Shown: piece by piece, positions 50,656 through 59,211 of the stretch | Layout: every line of letters starts with the position of its first letter | How positions within the stretch are numbered: the stretch's first letter is position 1 | Assembly: GCF_002021815.1 (NCBI RefSeq) | Contig: NZ_CP019952.1 | Location: forward strand, 155,001-219,000 | Length of the DNA: 64,000 nucleotides | Reading direction: 5' to 3' | Source: Pseudomonas parafulva | GTDB lineage: Bacteria; Pseudomonadota; Gammaproteobacteria; Pseudomonadales; Pseudomonadaceae | Position numbers and translations under genes: made by a program | Notes under the pieces: model-generated | Told to the model about the DNA's origin: nothing | The model's database searches: none | What the model saw: only the letters and a program-made list of their open reading frames with translations

Positions 50656-52070
50656 AACGGCTGATGCTCGCAGGGCTATGCCTGTCGCTCGGCGCCTGCA
50701 TGACGGTCGGGCCAGACTACGAGCTGCCCAAAGAAGCGGCAATCCAGCGCACTGACCTCAACGGCCCCCTGCGCCAAGATGCCGACAGCGTGGTGTCGGC
50801 ACCGGTGCCGGAAGATTGGTGGCAGTTGTATCACGACCCGCGGTTGAACGCGCTGGTACGCCAGGCCCTGAGTGCCAATACCGAGTTGCGCGTGGCTGCG
50901 GCGAACATCGCCAAGGCCCGTGCGCAGGTCGACATCGCTGAATCTCAAGGAGGCTTCGACGGTGGGGTGAAGCTAGGTGCCCAGCGCCTGCAAGAGTCTG
51001 GGGAAGCTTTCTTGCAGCCCGAGAAGGTGCCTGTGGCGAACATCGGCGAGGCGATCATAAGCGCGTCCTACCAGTTCGACCTGTGGGGCACCTTCAAACG
51101 CGGTACGGAAGCTGCCAGGGCCAGTGCCGATGCGGTACAGGCCGCAGCGGACACGGCGCGGATCACGCTGGTGGCGGATGTGGTCAAGGCCTACACCCAA
51201 GTGTGCTCGGCCAACGAGGAATACCACATTGCCCGTGAGTCGCTCGATTTACAGGCGCAAAGCGTCAAGCTCAGCCAGCGCCTGCGCGATGCGGGGCGTG
51301 GTGATGAAACTCAGGTGACGCGGTCGCAAACCCAGTTCAAGTCTTTGGGCGCCGAGCTGCCGCGATTCAAGGCCGAACGTGAGACAGGCCTGTATACCCT
51401 GGCCGCATTGCTGGCGGTCCCCATGCAGAAGCTGCCAGCAGGAACTGCCGATTGCTCTGAACTGCCGCAGCTGACTCAGTTAGTGCCGGTGGGCGATGGC
51501 GCCGCGTTGCTCAAACGTCGCCCCGACGTACGCCAGGCAGAGCGCCAATTGGCGGCTGCCACCGCCAATATCGGTGTAGCGACCGGCGCGCTTTATCCAC
51601 AGATCAGCATCGGCGCGCAGGTCGGGACCATCGGCATCCTGGACAACCTGGGCGAGCCTGCGACCAACCGCTGGGGCTTCGGCCCGCAGATCAGCTGGAG
51701 CATCCCCACCAACGGCACGCGGGCCCGCATTCGCATGGCTGAAGCGTCCACCCAGGCGGCCTTGGCGAATTTCGATGGTGTGGTACTCAATGCCATACGC
51801 GAAACCCAGACAAGGCTGGCTCAATACAGCGCACTGCTGGACCGGCGCGATGCACTGGCCGAGGCAGAGAAGTCTGCTCGGGAAGCGGCCGACCAGACGC
51901 ACCGGTACTACCAGGCCGGGCGTGAGTCATTTCTGGCGGACTTGCAGGCGACGCGGACCTATACCGACATGCGTGCGCAGTTGGCGGCTGCGAACAGCCA
52001 GGTTGCAATGGGGCAGGTTGGCGTGTTTCTGGCGCTTGGAGGCGGTTGGAAGCGTCCCATGGAGCACTGA
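50652..52070 (+). CDS. NodT/OprM-type outer-membrane efflux lipoprotein
   Basis: TolC-like channel of 472 residues. The lipoprotein signal ends at LSLGAC, with Cys16 as the lipidation site. Two OEP repeats follow: TVGPDYELP, then WWQLYHDPRLNALVRQALSANTELRVAAANIAKARAQ, and the second half from KRRPDVRQAERQLAAATANIGVATGALYPQISI. It completes a pump spanning both membranes with the FUSC and HlyD proteins. It is the last gene of the operon; a short hairpin lies 115 bp downstream. Confidence 0.95.
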   Translation: MKRLMLAGLCLSLGACMTVGPDYELPKEAAIQRTDLNGPLRQDADSVVSAPVPEDWWQLYHDPRLNALVRQALSANTELRVAAANIAKARAQVDIAESQGGFDGGVKLGAQRLQESGEAFLQPEKVPVANIGEAIISASYQFDLWGTFKRGTEAARASADAVQAAADTARITLVADVVKAYTQVCSANEEYHIARESLDLQAQSVKLSQRLRDAGRGDETQVTRSQTQFKSLGAELPRFKAERETGLYTLAALLAVPMQKLPAGTADCSELPQLTQLVPVGDGAALLKRRPDVRQAERQLAAATANIGVATGALYPQISIGAQVGTIGILDNLGEPATNRWGFGPQISWSIPTNGTRARIRMAEASTQAALANFDGVVLNAIRETQTRLAQYSALLDRRDALAEAEKSAREAADQTHRYYQAGRESFLADLQATRTYTDMRAQLAAANSQVAMGQVGVFLALGGGWKRPMEH

Positions 52071-52184
52071 GGGGTAAATAGAGTCTGTGTAAAAGTATCG
52101 AGACAAGGGTCAGGCAAGGCACGCGCAGCCGAGAAAACAGAGTTTACGGTTTGTGAATGAGTGTTCCGCGGCCAATGTACAGCA

Positions 52185-52203
52185 GGGGCTGCAGCGCAGC
52201 CCC
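52185..52203. terminator. Short hairpin between the efflux operon and the TIGR02647-type gene
   Basis: Arms GGGGCTGC and GCAGCCCC around AGC, located between convergent genes. There is no T-run, so terminator function is only likely. Confidence 0.45.
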
Positions 52204-52217
52204 AGTCAATCACAAGG

Positions 52218-52463
52218 TCAGGCCGGCTGGGGCGCTCTCAGAATGTTCTGCAGCAACTGAACACTTTCGACCGCGTCGTGACCCAGGCTGGTCAGGTAGC
52301 CCCCGTCGGGTTGATCGGTCAGGCCTTTTTCGTGCAGCCGCTGCGCGGCGGCGATGAGCGTCGGGGATGCGGTGTTGTGAATCTTGATGCCTTCCTGGCT
52401 GCTGTCGAGATTGAACAGTGCAAGCACTTCCAGTTCAGCGATCAGTTCGGGTGAAAAGGACAT
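52218..52463 (-). CDS. Small TIGR02647-family protein
   Basis: Protein of 81 residues: MSFSPELIAELEVLALFNL, then IKIHNTASPTLIAAAQRLHEKGLTDQPDGGYLTSLG. The pattern resembles a small winged-helix protein and the conserved proteobacterial family TIGR02647, often described as DNA-binding. A good ribosome-binding site (AGGAGT) precedes the ATG. No operon partner: the next gene upstream on the strand is 68 bp away and has its own ribosome-binding site. Confidence 0.85.
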   Translation of the reverse strand: MSFSPELIAELEVLALFNLDSSQEGIKIHNTASPTLIAAAQRLHEKGLTDQPDGGYLTSLGHDAVESVQLLQNILRAPQPA

Positions 52464-52531
52464 GGCGACTCCTGACTTCCAGACGAGGATAGCGGCACCG
52501 CGGGGGTGCCTGAATCTGGAGTGTAGCCGGG

Positions 52532-52831
52532 TTATTCGTCGTCGCCTTGATCCATCTCAGGAGGCAGTTCGGGTAGCGCGCGCAAGGCGTTTTCATACCA
52601 CTGGCTGTCGAAGGCTCGGTCCTGCGCCAGCATGTTGTCGATCTCGAAGGCCAGCACGTGGGCCATCAGGTTGAGGATATCCTCGCGCTCATACCCGACC
52701 AGTGTCAGCTTGTTGAACGTAGCCTTCGCCGCAGCCGGCTCGCCGCTTTCAATTTGGTTTTCAATGGCCTGGGTCAGCGTGGCTTCGGCGAACGCTTCAT
52801 CGTCATTGTCGATATCGGTGGGCTCGCTCAT
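52532..52831 (-). CDS. Small acidic protein of unknown function
   Basis: Protein of 99 residues rich in Asp and Glu at both ends (MSEPTDIDNDDEAFAEA and PPEMDQGDDE) with a helical middle (TFNKLTLVGYEREDILNLMAHVLAFEIDNML). I do not recognise a named domain. ATG 52831 is chosen because AGGAGT lies seven bases upstream; the frame is open to 52867 without support. It may be co-transcribed with the TIGR02647-type gene downstream. Confidence 0.75.
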   Translation of the reverse strand: MSEPTDIDNDDEAFAEATLTQAIENQIESGEPAAAKATFNKLTLVGYEREDILNLMAHVLAFEIDNMLAQDRAFDSQWYENALRALPELPPEMDQGDDE

Positions 52832-52979
52832 GGGATTACTCCTGTCGTGGGCGCTACAGTTTGCCACGTCCGTGGTGGCAATGCCTGGTCATTGACCGGG
52901 TGCATGACGCTGGTCAGCCGATGGCCAAAAGGGCTATAAAAGCCCTGCCATTCCCATACGGCCCGGAGGCTGTCGAACC

Positions 52980-53639
52980 ATGCTCAAGCTCCACGGATTC
53001 CCTGTCAGCAACTACTACAACATGGTCAAATTGGCCTTGTTGGAAAAGGGCGCGCCTTTCGAAGAAGTCCTGTTCTTCAGCGGTCAGACGCCTCAGGTGC
53101 TGGAAGTCAGCCCACGGGGCAAGGTGCCGGTACTGCAGACCGAGCACGGCTTTCTCAGCGAAACCACGGTGATCCTCGACTACATCGAGCAGACCCAGGG
53201 CGGCAAGGCGCTGCTTCCCGCTGATCCGTACGCAAAGGCGAAGGTGCATGAGTTGGTCAAGGAGATCGAGCTGTACATCGAGCTCCCTGCGCGTACATGC
53301 TACGCCGAAGCATTCTTTGGCATGCCCGTGGAACCCTTGGTCAAGGAAAAGGCGCGCACCGAGCTTCTGGCAGGTTTTGCCACGCTCAAGCGCAACGGGC
53401 GTTTTGCACCTTACGTGGCAGGCGGGCAATTGACCCTGGCCGACCTGATGTTCTGCTTCTCGGTCGACCTGGCATGCGCCGTAGGCAAGAAAGTGCTCAA
53501 CATCGACTTCCTTGAAGATTTCCCTCAGGCCAAGGCATTGCTCGAACTAATGGGGCAGAACCCCCACATGGCGAAAATCGTCGCAGACAAGGAAGCGGCA
53601 ATGCCGTCCTTCCTGGAAATGATGCGCAACAGGCGCTGA
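52980..53639 (+). CDS. Glutathione S-transferase family protein
   Basis: Protein of 219 residues. The N-terminal thioredoxin-like domain (1 to about 78) has SNYYNMVKLALLEKG for helix 1 and SPRGKVPVLQTEHGFLSETTVILDYIE for the glutathione-binding cis-Pro and Glu/Ser region. The C-terminal helical domain has the N-capping motif region LTLADLMFCFSVDLA. These enzymes conjugate glutathione to electrophiles or reduce disulfides; the substrate is unknown. It is a single gene with GGAGG ten bases upstream and a convergent terminator after it. Confidence 0.92.
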   Translation: MLKLHGFPVSNYYNMVKLALLEKGAPFEEVLFFSGQTPQVLEVSPRGKVPVLQTEHGFLSETTVILDYIEQTQGGKALLPADPYAKAKVHELVKEIELYIELPARTCYAEAFFGMPVEPLVKEKARTELLAGFATLKRNGRFAPYVAGGQLTLADLMFCFSVDLACAVGKKVLNIDFLEDFPQAKALLELMGQNPHMAKIVADKEAAMPSFLEMMRNRR

Positions 53640-53711
53640 GGCGGCGGGCTAGTCCGACCAGATGGGGGCTTGTGTTACAGCCCCCAACAATCTGAATATT
53701 TTTGGCAAAGC

Positions 53712-53739
53712 GACGGGGCAGGGTAGCCCCCGCCCCGTC
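53712..53739. terminator. Bidirectional terminator between the GST gene and argH
   Basis: Arms GACGGGGC (53712-53719) and GCCCCGTC (53732-53739), with the gap partly filled by a GGG/CCC pairing, between convergent genes. Confidence 0.6.
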
Positions 53740-53750
53740 ACTCAGCGCCG

Positions 53751-55145
53751 TTAGCGTGCGGCCAGCAACGCCTTGCCGCGCGCCACCGCTGCACGTACCT
53801 GCGCCGGTGCCGTACCACCGATGTGATCACGGGCATTTACCGAGCCTTCCAGCGTAAGGACGGCGAATACGTCCTGTTCGATCTGGTCACTGAATTGACG
53901 GAGCTCTTCCAGGCTCATCTCTGCCAGGTCCTTGCCGCTATCGACGCCGTACTTCACCGCGTGGCCCACGATTTCGTGACAGTCACGGAACGGCAGGCCA
54001 CGGCGCACCAGGTAGTCGGCTAGGTCCGTTGCGGTCGAGAACCCGCGCAAGGCGGCCTCGCGCATGATGGCATGCTTGGGTTTGATGGCCGGGATCATGT
54101 CGGCGAAGGCACGCAGCGAATCGCGCAGCGTGTCTGCGGCATCGAACAGCGGTTCCTTGTCTTCCTGGTTGTCCTTGTTGTAGGCCAGCGGCTGGCCTTT
54201 CATCAGGGTCAGCAAACCAGTCAGTGCACCGAAGACGCGCCCGCTCTTGCCACGCACCAGCTCGGGCACGTCCGGGTTCTTTTTCTGCGGCATGATCGAG
54301 CTGCCGGTGCAGAATCGGTCGGGCAGGTCAATGAACTGGAACTGGGCACTGGTCCACAGCACCAGTTCTTCGGAGAAGCGCGAGAGGTGCATCATCGCCA
54401 CACTGGCGGCGGCGCAGAATTCAATGGCGAAGTCACGGTCCGACACGCCGTCCAGTGAGTTGCCTGCCACGGCTTCGAAGCCCAGCAGCTTGCAGGTCAG
54501 CTCACGGTCGATGGGGTAGGTCGTGCCGGCCAGCGCAGCACTGCCCAATGGCATCCGGTTGGTACGCTTGCGGCAGTCGACCAGGCGTTCATGGTCGCGG
54601 CTGAGCATTTCGAACCAGGCCAGCAAGTGGTGGCCGAAGGTCACCGGCTGTGCCGTCTGCAGGTGCGTGAAGCCGGGCATGATGGTTTCGGCTTCGCGTT
54701 CGGCCTGTTCCAGCAGCCCTTCTTGTAGGCGGGTGATTTCGGCCAGAATCAGGTCAATTTCGTCACGCAGCCATAGGCGAATGTCGGTCGCGACCTGGTC
54801 ATTGCGGCTACGGCCGGTGTGCAGTTTCTTGCCGGTGATACCAATGCGGTCGGTCAGGCGCGCTTCGATGTTCATGTGCACGTCTTCCAGGTCGACACGC
54901 CAGTCGAAGGTGCCAGCCTCGATTTCGCCCTGGATGGTCTTGAGCCCATCGATGATGGTGTCGCGCTCGGCATCGCTGAGCACACCGACTTGCGCCAGCA
55001 TGGTGGCATGAGCGATGGAGCCCATGATGTCGTGGCGGTACAGGCGCTTGTCGAAATCGACCGAGGCCGTGAAACGGGCGACGAAGGCGTCTACGGGTTC
55101 ACTGAAGCGGCCGCCCCAGGACTGATTGGTCTTGTCAGTGCTCAT
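53751..55145 (-). CDS. argH: Argininosuccinate lyase
   Basis: Last enzyme of arginine synthesis; it splits argininosuccinate to arginine and fumarate. The protein has 464 residues with ATG 55145, supported by GAGTGA upstream; an in-frame ATG 12 bases earlier lacks a ribosome-binding site. The fumarase/lyase superfamily signature [12 protein letters not shown] lies at about 281-292 and contains the catalytic Ser. THLQTAQP near 160-167 holds the catalytic His, and [13 protein letters not shown] near 109-121 is the substrate-binding region. Length and motifs are those of a normal ArgH. It is transcribed away from algR. Confidence 0.98.
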   Translation of the reverse strand: MSTDKTNQSWGGRFSEPVDAFVARFTASVDFDKRLYRHDIMGSIAHATMLAQVGVLSDAERDTIIDGLKTIQGEIEAGTFDWRVDLEDVHMNIEARLTDRIGITGKKLHTGRSRNDQVATDIRLWLRDEIDLILAEITRLQEGLLEQAEREAETIMPGFTHLQTAQPVTFGHHLLAWFEMLSRDHERLVDCRKRTNRMPLGSAALAGTTYPIDRELTCKLLGFEAVAGNSLDGVSDRDFAIEFCAAASVAMMHLSRFSEELVLWTSAQFQFIDLPDRFCTGSSIMPQKKNPDVPELVRGKSGRVFGALTGLLTLMKGQPLAYNKDNQEDKEPLFDAADTLRDSLRAFADMIPAIKPKHAIMREAALRGFSTATDLADYLVRRGLPFRDCHEIVGHAVKYGVDSGKDLAEMSLEELRQFSDQIEQDVFAVLTLEGSVNARDHIGGTAPAQVRAAVARGKALLAAR

Positions 55146-55455
55146 GGTTTCACTCATTACAGGCGTGAACGAAAAATTGCCGCGATGATAACAGGGTTAG
55201 GCCCAGTGCCGCAGGGCGCCTGCAGGGTGGGCGCGAGGAAAAGGCATAGCGCGCTGTAGGCAACGGAGATTTTACGGATTGAACGGCAGTGTTCCATGGA
55301 CCGTCTACAGTTTGACAGAGGCGGGCAGCTAATCTGCCAGCCACAGTGAATCTTTGGCTATCGCACCGGTCTAGAGCGTGACACGCAGCGTCGCTTCAAA
55401 CACAGCTGTCTACGCTTTTAACCGTGCGAGACTCACTCAGGAATCCAGCGCAATT
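55146..55455. promoter_or_regulatory. 310-bp divergent region between argH and algR
   Basis: This region should carry the promoters of both genes. It contains a TTGACA near 55313 but no well-spaced -10 that I would defend. No reading frame with a ribosome-binding site is present. In P. aeruginosa the sensor gene fimS/algZ occupies this position; here there is no trace of it. Confidence 0.6.
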
Positions 55456-56199
55456 ATGAATGTCCTGATCGTTGATGACGAACCCCAAGACCTCAAGCGC
55501 CTAAGCCTAATGTTCGGTGAACTCGAGGGTTATACCGTGCTGGAGCCAAGTGCCACCAATGGTGAAGAGGCCCTTGCGCTGATCGAAAGCCTGAAACCCG
55601 ACATTGTCCTGTTGGATATCGGAATGCCTGGCCTCGATGGTCTGCAGGTCGCCGCCCGACTGTGCGAGCGTGAGGCGCCGCCTGCGCTCGTGTTCTGTAC
55701 CGGTGATGACGAGTATGGGGAAGATGCCTTCAAGCAAGCCTCCCTTATCTACGTGACCAAGCCTGTTGACGGGCCGGCGCTTCGGGAGGCACTGCGCAAG
55801 GCCGAGCGACCAAACCGCGGCCAGCTGGCCGCGCTCACGCGTCCAGGCCACGAGGGCAGTGGCCCTCGCAGCCACATCAGCGCCAGAACCCGCAAGGGCA
55901 TCGAGTTGATCCCTATCGCTCAGGTCATCTACTTTATCGCCGATCACAAGTACGTGACCCTGCGTCATGAAACGGGCGAAGTGTTGCTCGACGAGCCGCT
56001 CAAGGCGCTTGAGGATGAATTTGGCGACCGTTTTGTGCGTATCCACCGCAATGCACTGGTTGCGCGGGAGCGGATCGAACGCCTGCAACGTACACCGCTG
56101 GGGCATTTCCAACTGTACCTTCAAGGGCTCGACGGTGATGCCCTGACCGTGAGCCGGCGCCATGTAGCAGGCATGCGCAAGATGATGCAGACCCTCTGA
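55456..56199 (+). CDS. algR: AlgR-type response regulator (LytTR DNA-binding)
   Basis: Response regulator of 247 residues. The receiver domain (1 to about 120) has acidic pocket D7-D8 (VDDEP), phospho-acceptor Asp54 (VLLDIGMPG) and Lys in VTKPVDGPAL. A linker is followed by the LytTR domain from about 140 (IPIAQVIYFIADHKYVTLRH, FVRIHRNALVARERI, VSRRHVAGMRKMMQ). AlgR controls alginate, motility and other surface traits in P. aeruginosa. ATG 55456 follows AGGAA and gives the normal AlgR length; the longer frame from 55378 is not needed. The usual partner sensor gene is not beside it. Confidence 0.95.
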   Translation: MNVLIVDDEPQDLKRLSLMFGELEGYTVLEPSATNGEEALALIESLKPDIVLLDIGMPGLDGLQVAARLCEREAPPALVFCTGDDEYGEDAFKQASLIYVTKPVDGPALREALRKAERPNRGQLAALTRPGHEGSGPRSHISARTRKGIELIPIAQVIYFIADHKYVTLRHETGEVLLDEPLKALEDEFGDRFVRIHRNALVARERIERLQRTPLGHFQLYLQGLDGDALTVSRRHVAGMRKMMQTL

Positions 56200-56304
56200 A
56201 CGCCTGAGCCAGTGACGCGCCAGCACTCATGACAGCCGCACGGGGGCGTCCCGCTGGGCCTGTCATTGGCAGCTTCGGCCATGCTGTTGATCCGTATCTG
56301 CTAG

Positions 56305-56345
56305 TGCCGCCGGTGATGCTGTTATCATCGGCGGCATTTCTCTGG
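56305..56345 (+). terminator. Strong hairpin with T-rich tail between algR and hemC
   Basis: 13-bp arms TGCCGCCGGTGAT (56305-56317) and ATCATCGGCGGCA (56324-56336) pair with a single G-U in the RNA, loop GCTGTT, followed by TTTCTCT. It lies 22 bp before the hemC ATG. It can serve as the algR terminator or as a leader structure of hemC. Confidence 0.7.
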
Positions 56346-56358
56346 TTCGGGGCGTTAC

Positions 56359-57300
56359 ATGTCCACTCGCGAAATCCGTATTGCCACCCGTAAAAGTGCC
56401 CTGGCCCTGTGGCAGGCCGAATACGTCAAGGCGCGCCTGGAACAGGCCCACCCTGGCCTGAAAGTCTCCCTGGTGCCCATGGTCAGTCGGGGTGACAAGC
56501 TGCTTGATGCACCCTTGGCCAAGATCGGCGGCAAAGGGCTGTTCGTCAAGGAACTGGAAACCGCTCTGCTCGAGCACGAAGCCGACATTGCCGTGCACTC
56601 GATGAAAGACGTCCCCATGGACTTTCCCGAGGGCCTTGGCCTGTATTGCATCTGCGAGCGTGAAGATCCGCGCGATGCCTTCGTTTCTAACCGATTCGAC
56701 AGCCTCCAGTCGTTGCCCGCCGGCAGCATCGTCGGAACCTCGAGCCTGCGTCGACAGACCCAACTGCTGGCCCGTCGTCCCGACTTGCAAATCCGCTTTC
56801 TGCGCGGCAACGTCAATACACGCCTGGCCAAGCTCGACGCGGGTGACTACGACGCCATCATCCTGGCGGCAGCCGGGCTCATCCGCCTGGGCTTCGAAGC
56901 GCGAATCACCGACAGCATCAGCGTCGACGATAGCCTTCCTGCCGGGGGGCAAGGCGCCGTCGGCATCGAGTGCCGCAGCGCCGACGCAGAGATCCACGCG
57001 CTCCTTGCGCCTTTGCATCATCTCGATACGGCCGATCGTGTGGTAGCCGAGCGCGCCTTGAACAAGCGCCTCAACGGCGGTTGCCAAGTGCCGATCGCCT
57101 GTTATGCCGTGCTCGAACAAGACCAGCTGTGGCTTCGCGGCCTGGTAGGGCATCCAGACGGCGGTACCCTGTTGGTCGCCCAGGCCAGGGCGCCTCGTCT
57201 GCAAGCCGAAGCACTCGGTATGCAGGTGGCCGAAGACCTGCTCAACCAGGGCGCTGAGGCCATCCTCAAGGAAGTCTACGGCGAGGCAGGGCATTCGTGA
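56359..57300 (+). CDS. hemC: Porphobilinogen deaminase (hydroxymethylbilane synthase)
   Basis: Enzyme of 313 residues that joins four porphobilinogen molecules to hydroxymethylbilane in haem synthesis. The dipyrromethane cofactor attaches at Cys242 ([13 protein letters not shown]). The catalytic Asp84 is in HSMKDVP, and the Arg-rich [12 protein letters not shown] near 126-138 binds substrate. Length and residue numbering match the E. coli enzyme closely. It is first in hemC-hemD-hemX-hemY; its stop overlaps the hemD GTG by 4 nt. Confidence 0.98.
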   Translation: MSTREIRIATRKSALALWQAEYVKARLEQAHPGLKVSLVPMVSRGDKLLDAPLAKIGGKGLFVKELETALLEHEADIAVHSMKDVPMDFPEGLGLYCICEREDPRDAFVSNRFDSLQSLPAGSIVGTSSLRRQTQLLARRPDLQIRFLRGNVNTRLAKLDAGDYDAIILAAAGLIRLGFEARITDSISVDDSLPAGGQGAVGIECRSADAEIHALLAPLHHLDTADRVVAERALNKRLNGGCQVPIACYAVLEQDQLWLRGLVGHPDGGTLLVAQARAPRLQAEALGMQVAEDLLNQGAEAILKEVYGEAGHS

Positions 57301-58079
57301 GCCCTTGGCGCCTGCTGTTGACCCGACCCGCCGAGGAGTGTGCAGCGCTTGCCCACACACTGGGCGAAGCCGGCATAGCCAGCAGCTGCATGCCTTTGCT
57401 TGCAATCGAACCTGTCATGCTGCAGCGGCCGCAGTTGGAATTGCTCAAGGAACTGTCCACTTACCAGGGGTTCATCGTGGTCAGTAAACCGGCCGCCAGG
57501 CTGCTGCTGGCGGCAGCGGAGCAGCGGCAGCTATCCCTACCGCCCCAGGGTTGGTTCACGGTAGGCGCGGCTACAGCTGCGGTGCTGCAGGATGCACAGC
57601 TTGATGTCAGCTTCCCCGCAGGCGGGGACGACAGTGAAGCCCTGCTCGAATTGCCTGCGCTGCAACAGGTACTGGCGAACCCAGCGCCGCGCATCTTGAT
57701 CGTGCGGGGTGTCGGAGGTCGCGAACTGCTGGCAGAGCGTCTTGCTCAGCTAGGTGCTACCGTCGATTATCTGGAACTGTATCGCCGCAACCTGCCGCCC
57801 TACCCTGCAGGCTACCTGTTGCATCGCATCGAAGCGGAACGCCTTAATGGCCTGGTGGTCAGCAGTGGACAGGGTTTCGAACACTTGCAGCAACTGGCTG
57901 GTAGCCAATGGCCGCAGCTGGCACGCTTGCCGGTGTTCGTACCGAGCCCGCGGGTCGCCGAACAGGCCCGGGCCGCAGGTGCCCAACACGTTGTGGATTG
58001 CCGTGGCGCCAGCGCCACGGCCTTGCTGGCAGCCGTGCAGCGCAGCGCTGCACCTGCCGACCCAGGCGCCAAGCTCTAA
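57297..58079 (+). CDS. hemD: Uroporphyrinogen-III synthase
   Basis: Enzyme of 260 residues that closes and inverts ring D of hydroxymethylbilane to form uroporphyrinogen III. The family is poorly conserved; the call rests on [21 protein letters not shown] at the start, [31 protein letters not shown] in the middle and position directly after hemC. It starts with GTG overlapping the hemC stop (GTGA), so it is translationally coupled. Confidence 0.95.
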   Translation: MSPWRLLLTRPAEECAALAHTLGEAGIASSCMPLLAIEPVMLQRPQLELLKELSTYQGFIVVSKPAARLLLAAAEQRQLSLPPQGWFTVGAATAAVLQDAQLDVSFPAGGDDSEALLELPALQQVLANPAPRILIVRGVGGRELLAERLAQLGATVDYLELYRRNLPPYPAGYLLHRIEAERLNGLVVSSGQGFEHLQQLAGSQWPQLARLPVFVPSPRVAEQARAAGAQHVVDCRGASATALLAAVQRSAAPADPGAKL

Positions 58080-58110
58080 GGCGGCGCGCCCCCATGCAAA
58101 GGATGGATAC

Positions 58111-59211
58111 GTGAGCGAGACTGTCTTGTCCAACAAGGATCAAACATCGGCACAGGCGCCGACGGAGCCTGTCACCCCAGTGCCCGCCAAGCGCTCCGGC
58201 AATGGCTTGGCCGCGCTGGCCCTGTTGTTGGGCGCTGCCGGCATCGCTATCGGTGGTTGGGGCGCTTGGCAAGTGCACCAACTGCAAGGCAGCGAGTTCG
58301 ATCAGGGCCAGCACCTGGAGGCGCTGAACCAGCGTGCCGAGGCACTTCAGCAGCGCGAACAGAAAATCAGCGCGCAGTTGGCAGGTCTGCCGGCAGCCAG
58401 TGAGCTTGAAGACCGCCGTCGCCTGGTGGCGCAGCTCCAAGGCGATCAACAGCGTCTGAGTCAGCGGCTTGAGACCGTACTTGGTGAAAGCCGCAAGGAA
58501 TGGCGCCTGGCCGAAGCCGAACACCTGTTGCGTCTGGCGACCCTGAGGCTGTCGGCCTTGCAGGACATCACCAGCGCCAAGGCACTGGTCGAAGGCGCGG
58601 ACGAGATTTTGCGCGAGCAAAGCGACCCTGGCGCCTTCGCCGCGCGCGAGCAACTGGCCCGCAGCCTCGCCACCCTCAACAATACCCAGCAACCTGACCG
58701 CACCGGCCTGTTCCTGAAATTGGCGGCTCAGCGTGAGCTCGTCCAGCAACTGAGCGCCCAGTCGCCCGAATTCGACAATGACGCCAATGCCATGGGTGCG
58801 CTGACCAGTGACGGCGATAGCGCCAGTCGCCTGGCCAAATGGTGGTCGGAAATATCCAAGTATTTCCAGATTGAATTCAATGCCGACGAGAATGTGAAAC
58901 CGTTGCTCGCCGGTCAGCAGCTCAACCAGCTGCGCCTGGCGCTGAGCCTTACGCTGGAGCAGGCGCAATGGGCAGCGCTCAACGGTGATGCGAAGGTCTA
59001 TGCCCAGGCATTGGATGATGCACGCAGCGTGCTGCTGGCCAACTTCAACGCCGACAACCCGCAAAGCAAAGCCATGCTCGACAGCCTCAACGCACTGGCC
59101 AAGCAACCCGTTTCGGTCGTGACCCCTGATCTCAGTGAAAGTCTTGCCTCCGTTCAGGCCTATATCCAGCGCCGGCATCTGCCTGCCGAGGACAAGGGAG
59201 ACAAGCCATGA
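58111..59211 (+). CDS. hemX: HemX, putative uroporphyrinogen-III C-methyltransferase-like membrane protein
   Basis: Inner-membrane protein of 366 residues with a Pro/Thr-rich cytosolic N-terminus, one membrane helix at about 32-53 (GLAALALLLGAAGIAIGGWG), a coiled coil at about 60-130 (LNQRAEALQQREQKISAQLAG) and a helical periplasmic part. Despite the old database name there is no SAM methyltransferase motif, and the biochemical role is unsettled. GTG 58111 follows AAAGGA; the frame is open much further upstream inside hemD but that is not credible. The stop overlaps hemY by 4 nt. Confidence 0.93.
   Translation: MSETVLSNKDQTSAQAPTEPVTPVPAKRSGNGLAALALLLGAAGIAIGGWGAWQVHQLQGSEFDQGQHLEALNQRAEALQQREQKISAQLAGLPAASELEDRRRLVAQLQGDQQRLSQRLETVLGESRKEWRLAEAEHLLRLATLRLSALQDITSAKALVEGADEILREQSDPGAFAAREQLARSLATLNNTQQPDRTGLFLKLAAQRELVQQLSAQSPEFDNDANAMGALTSDGDSASRLAKWWSEISKYFQIEFNADENVKPLLAGQQLNQLRLALSLTLEQAQWAALNGDAKVYAQALDDARSVLLANFNADNPQSKAMLDSLNALAKQPVSVVTPDLSESLASVQAYIQRRHLPAEDKGDKP

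Noticed and set aside
57754..58110. N-terminal extension of hemX by 119 codons
   Set aside because: It lies entirely within hemD in another frame; GTG 58111 has AAAGGA upstream and gives the normal HemX N-terminus.
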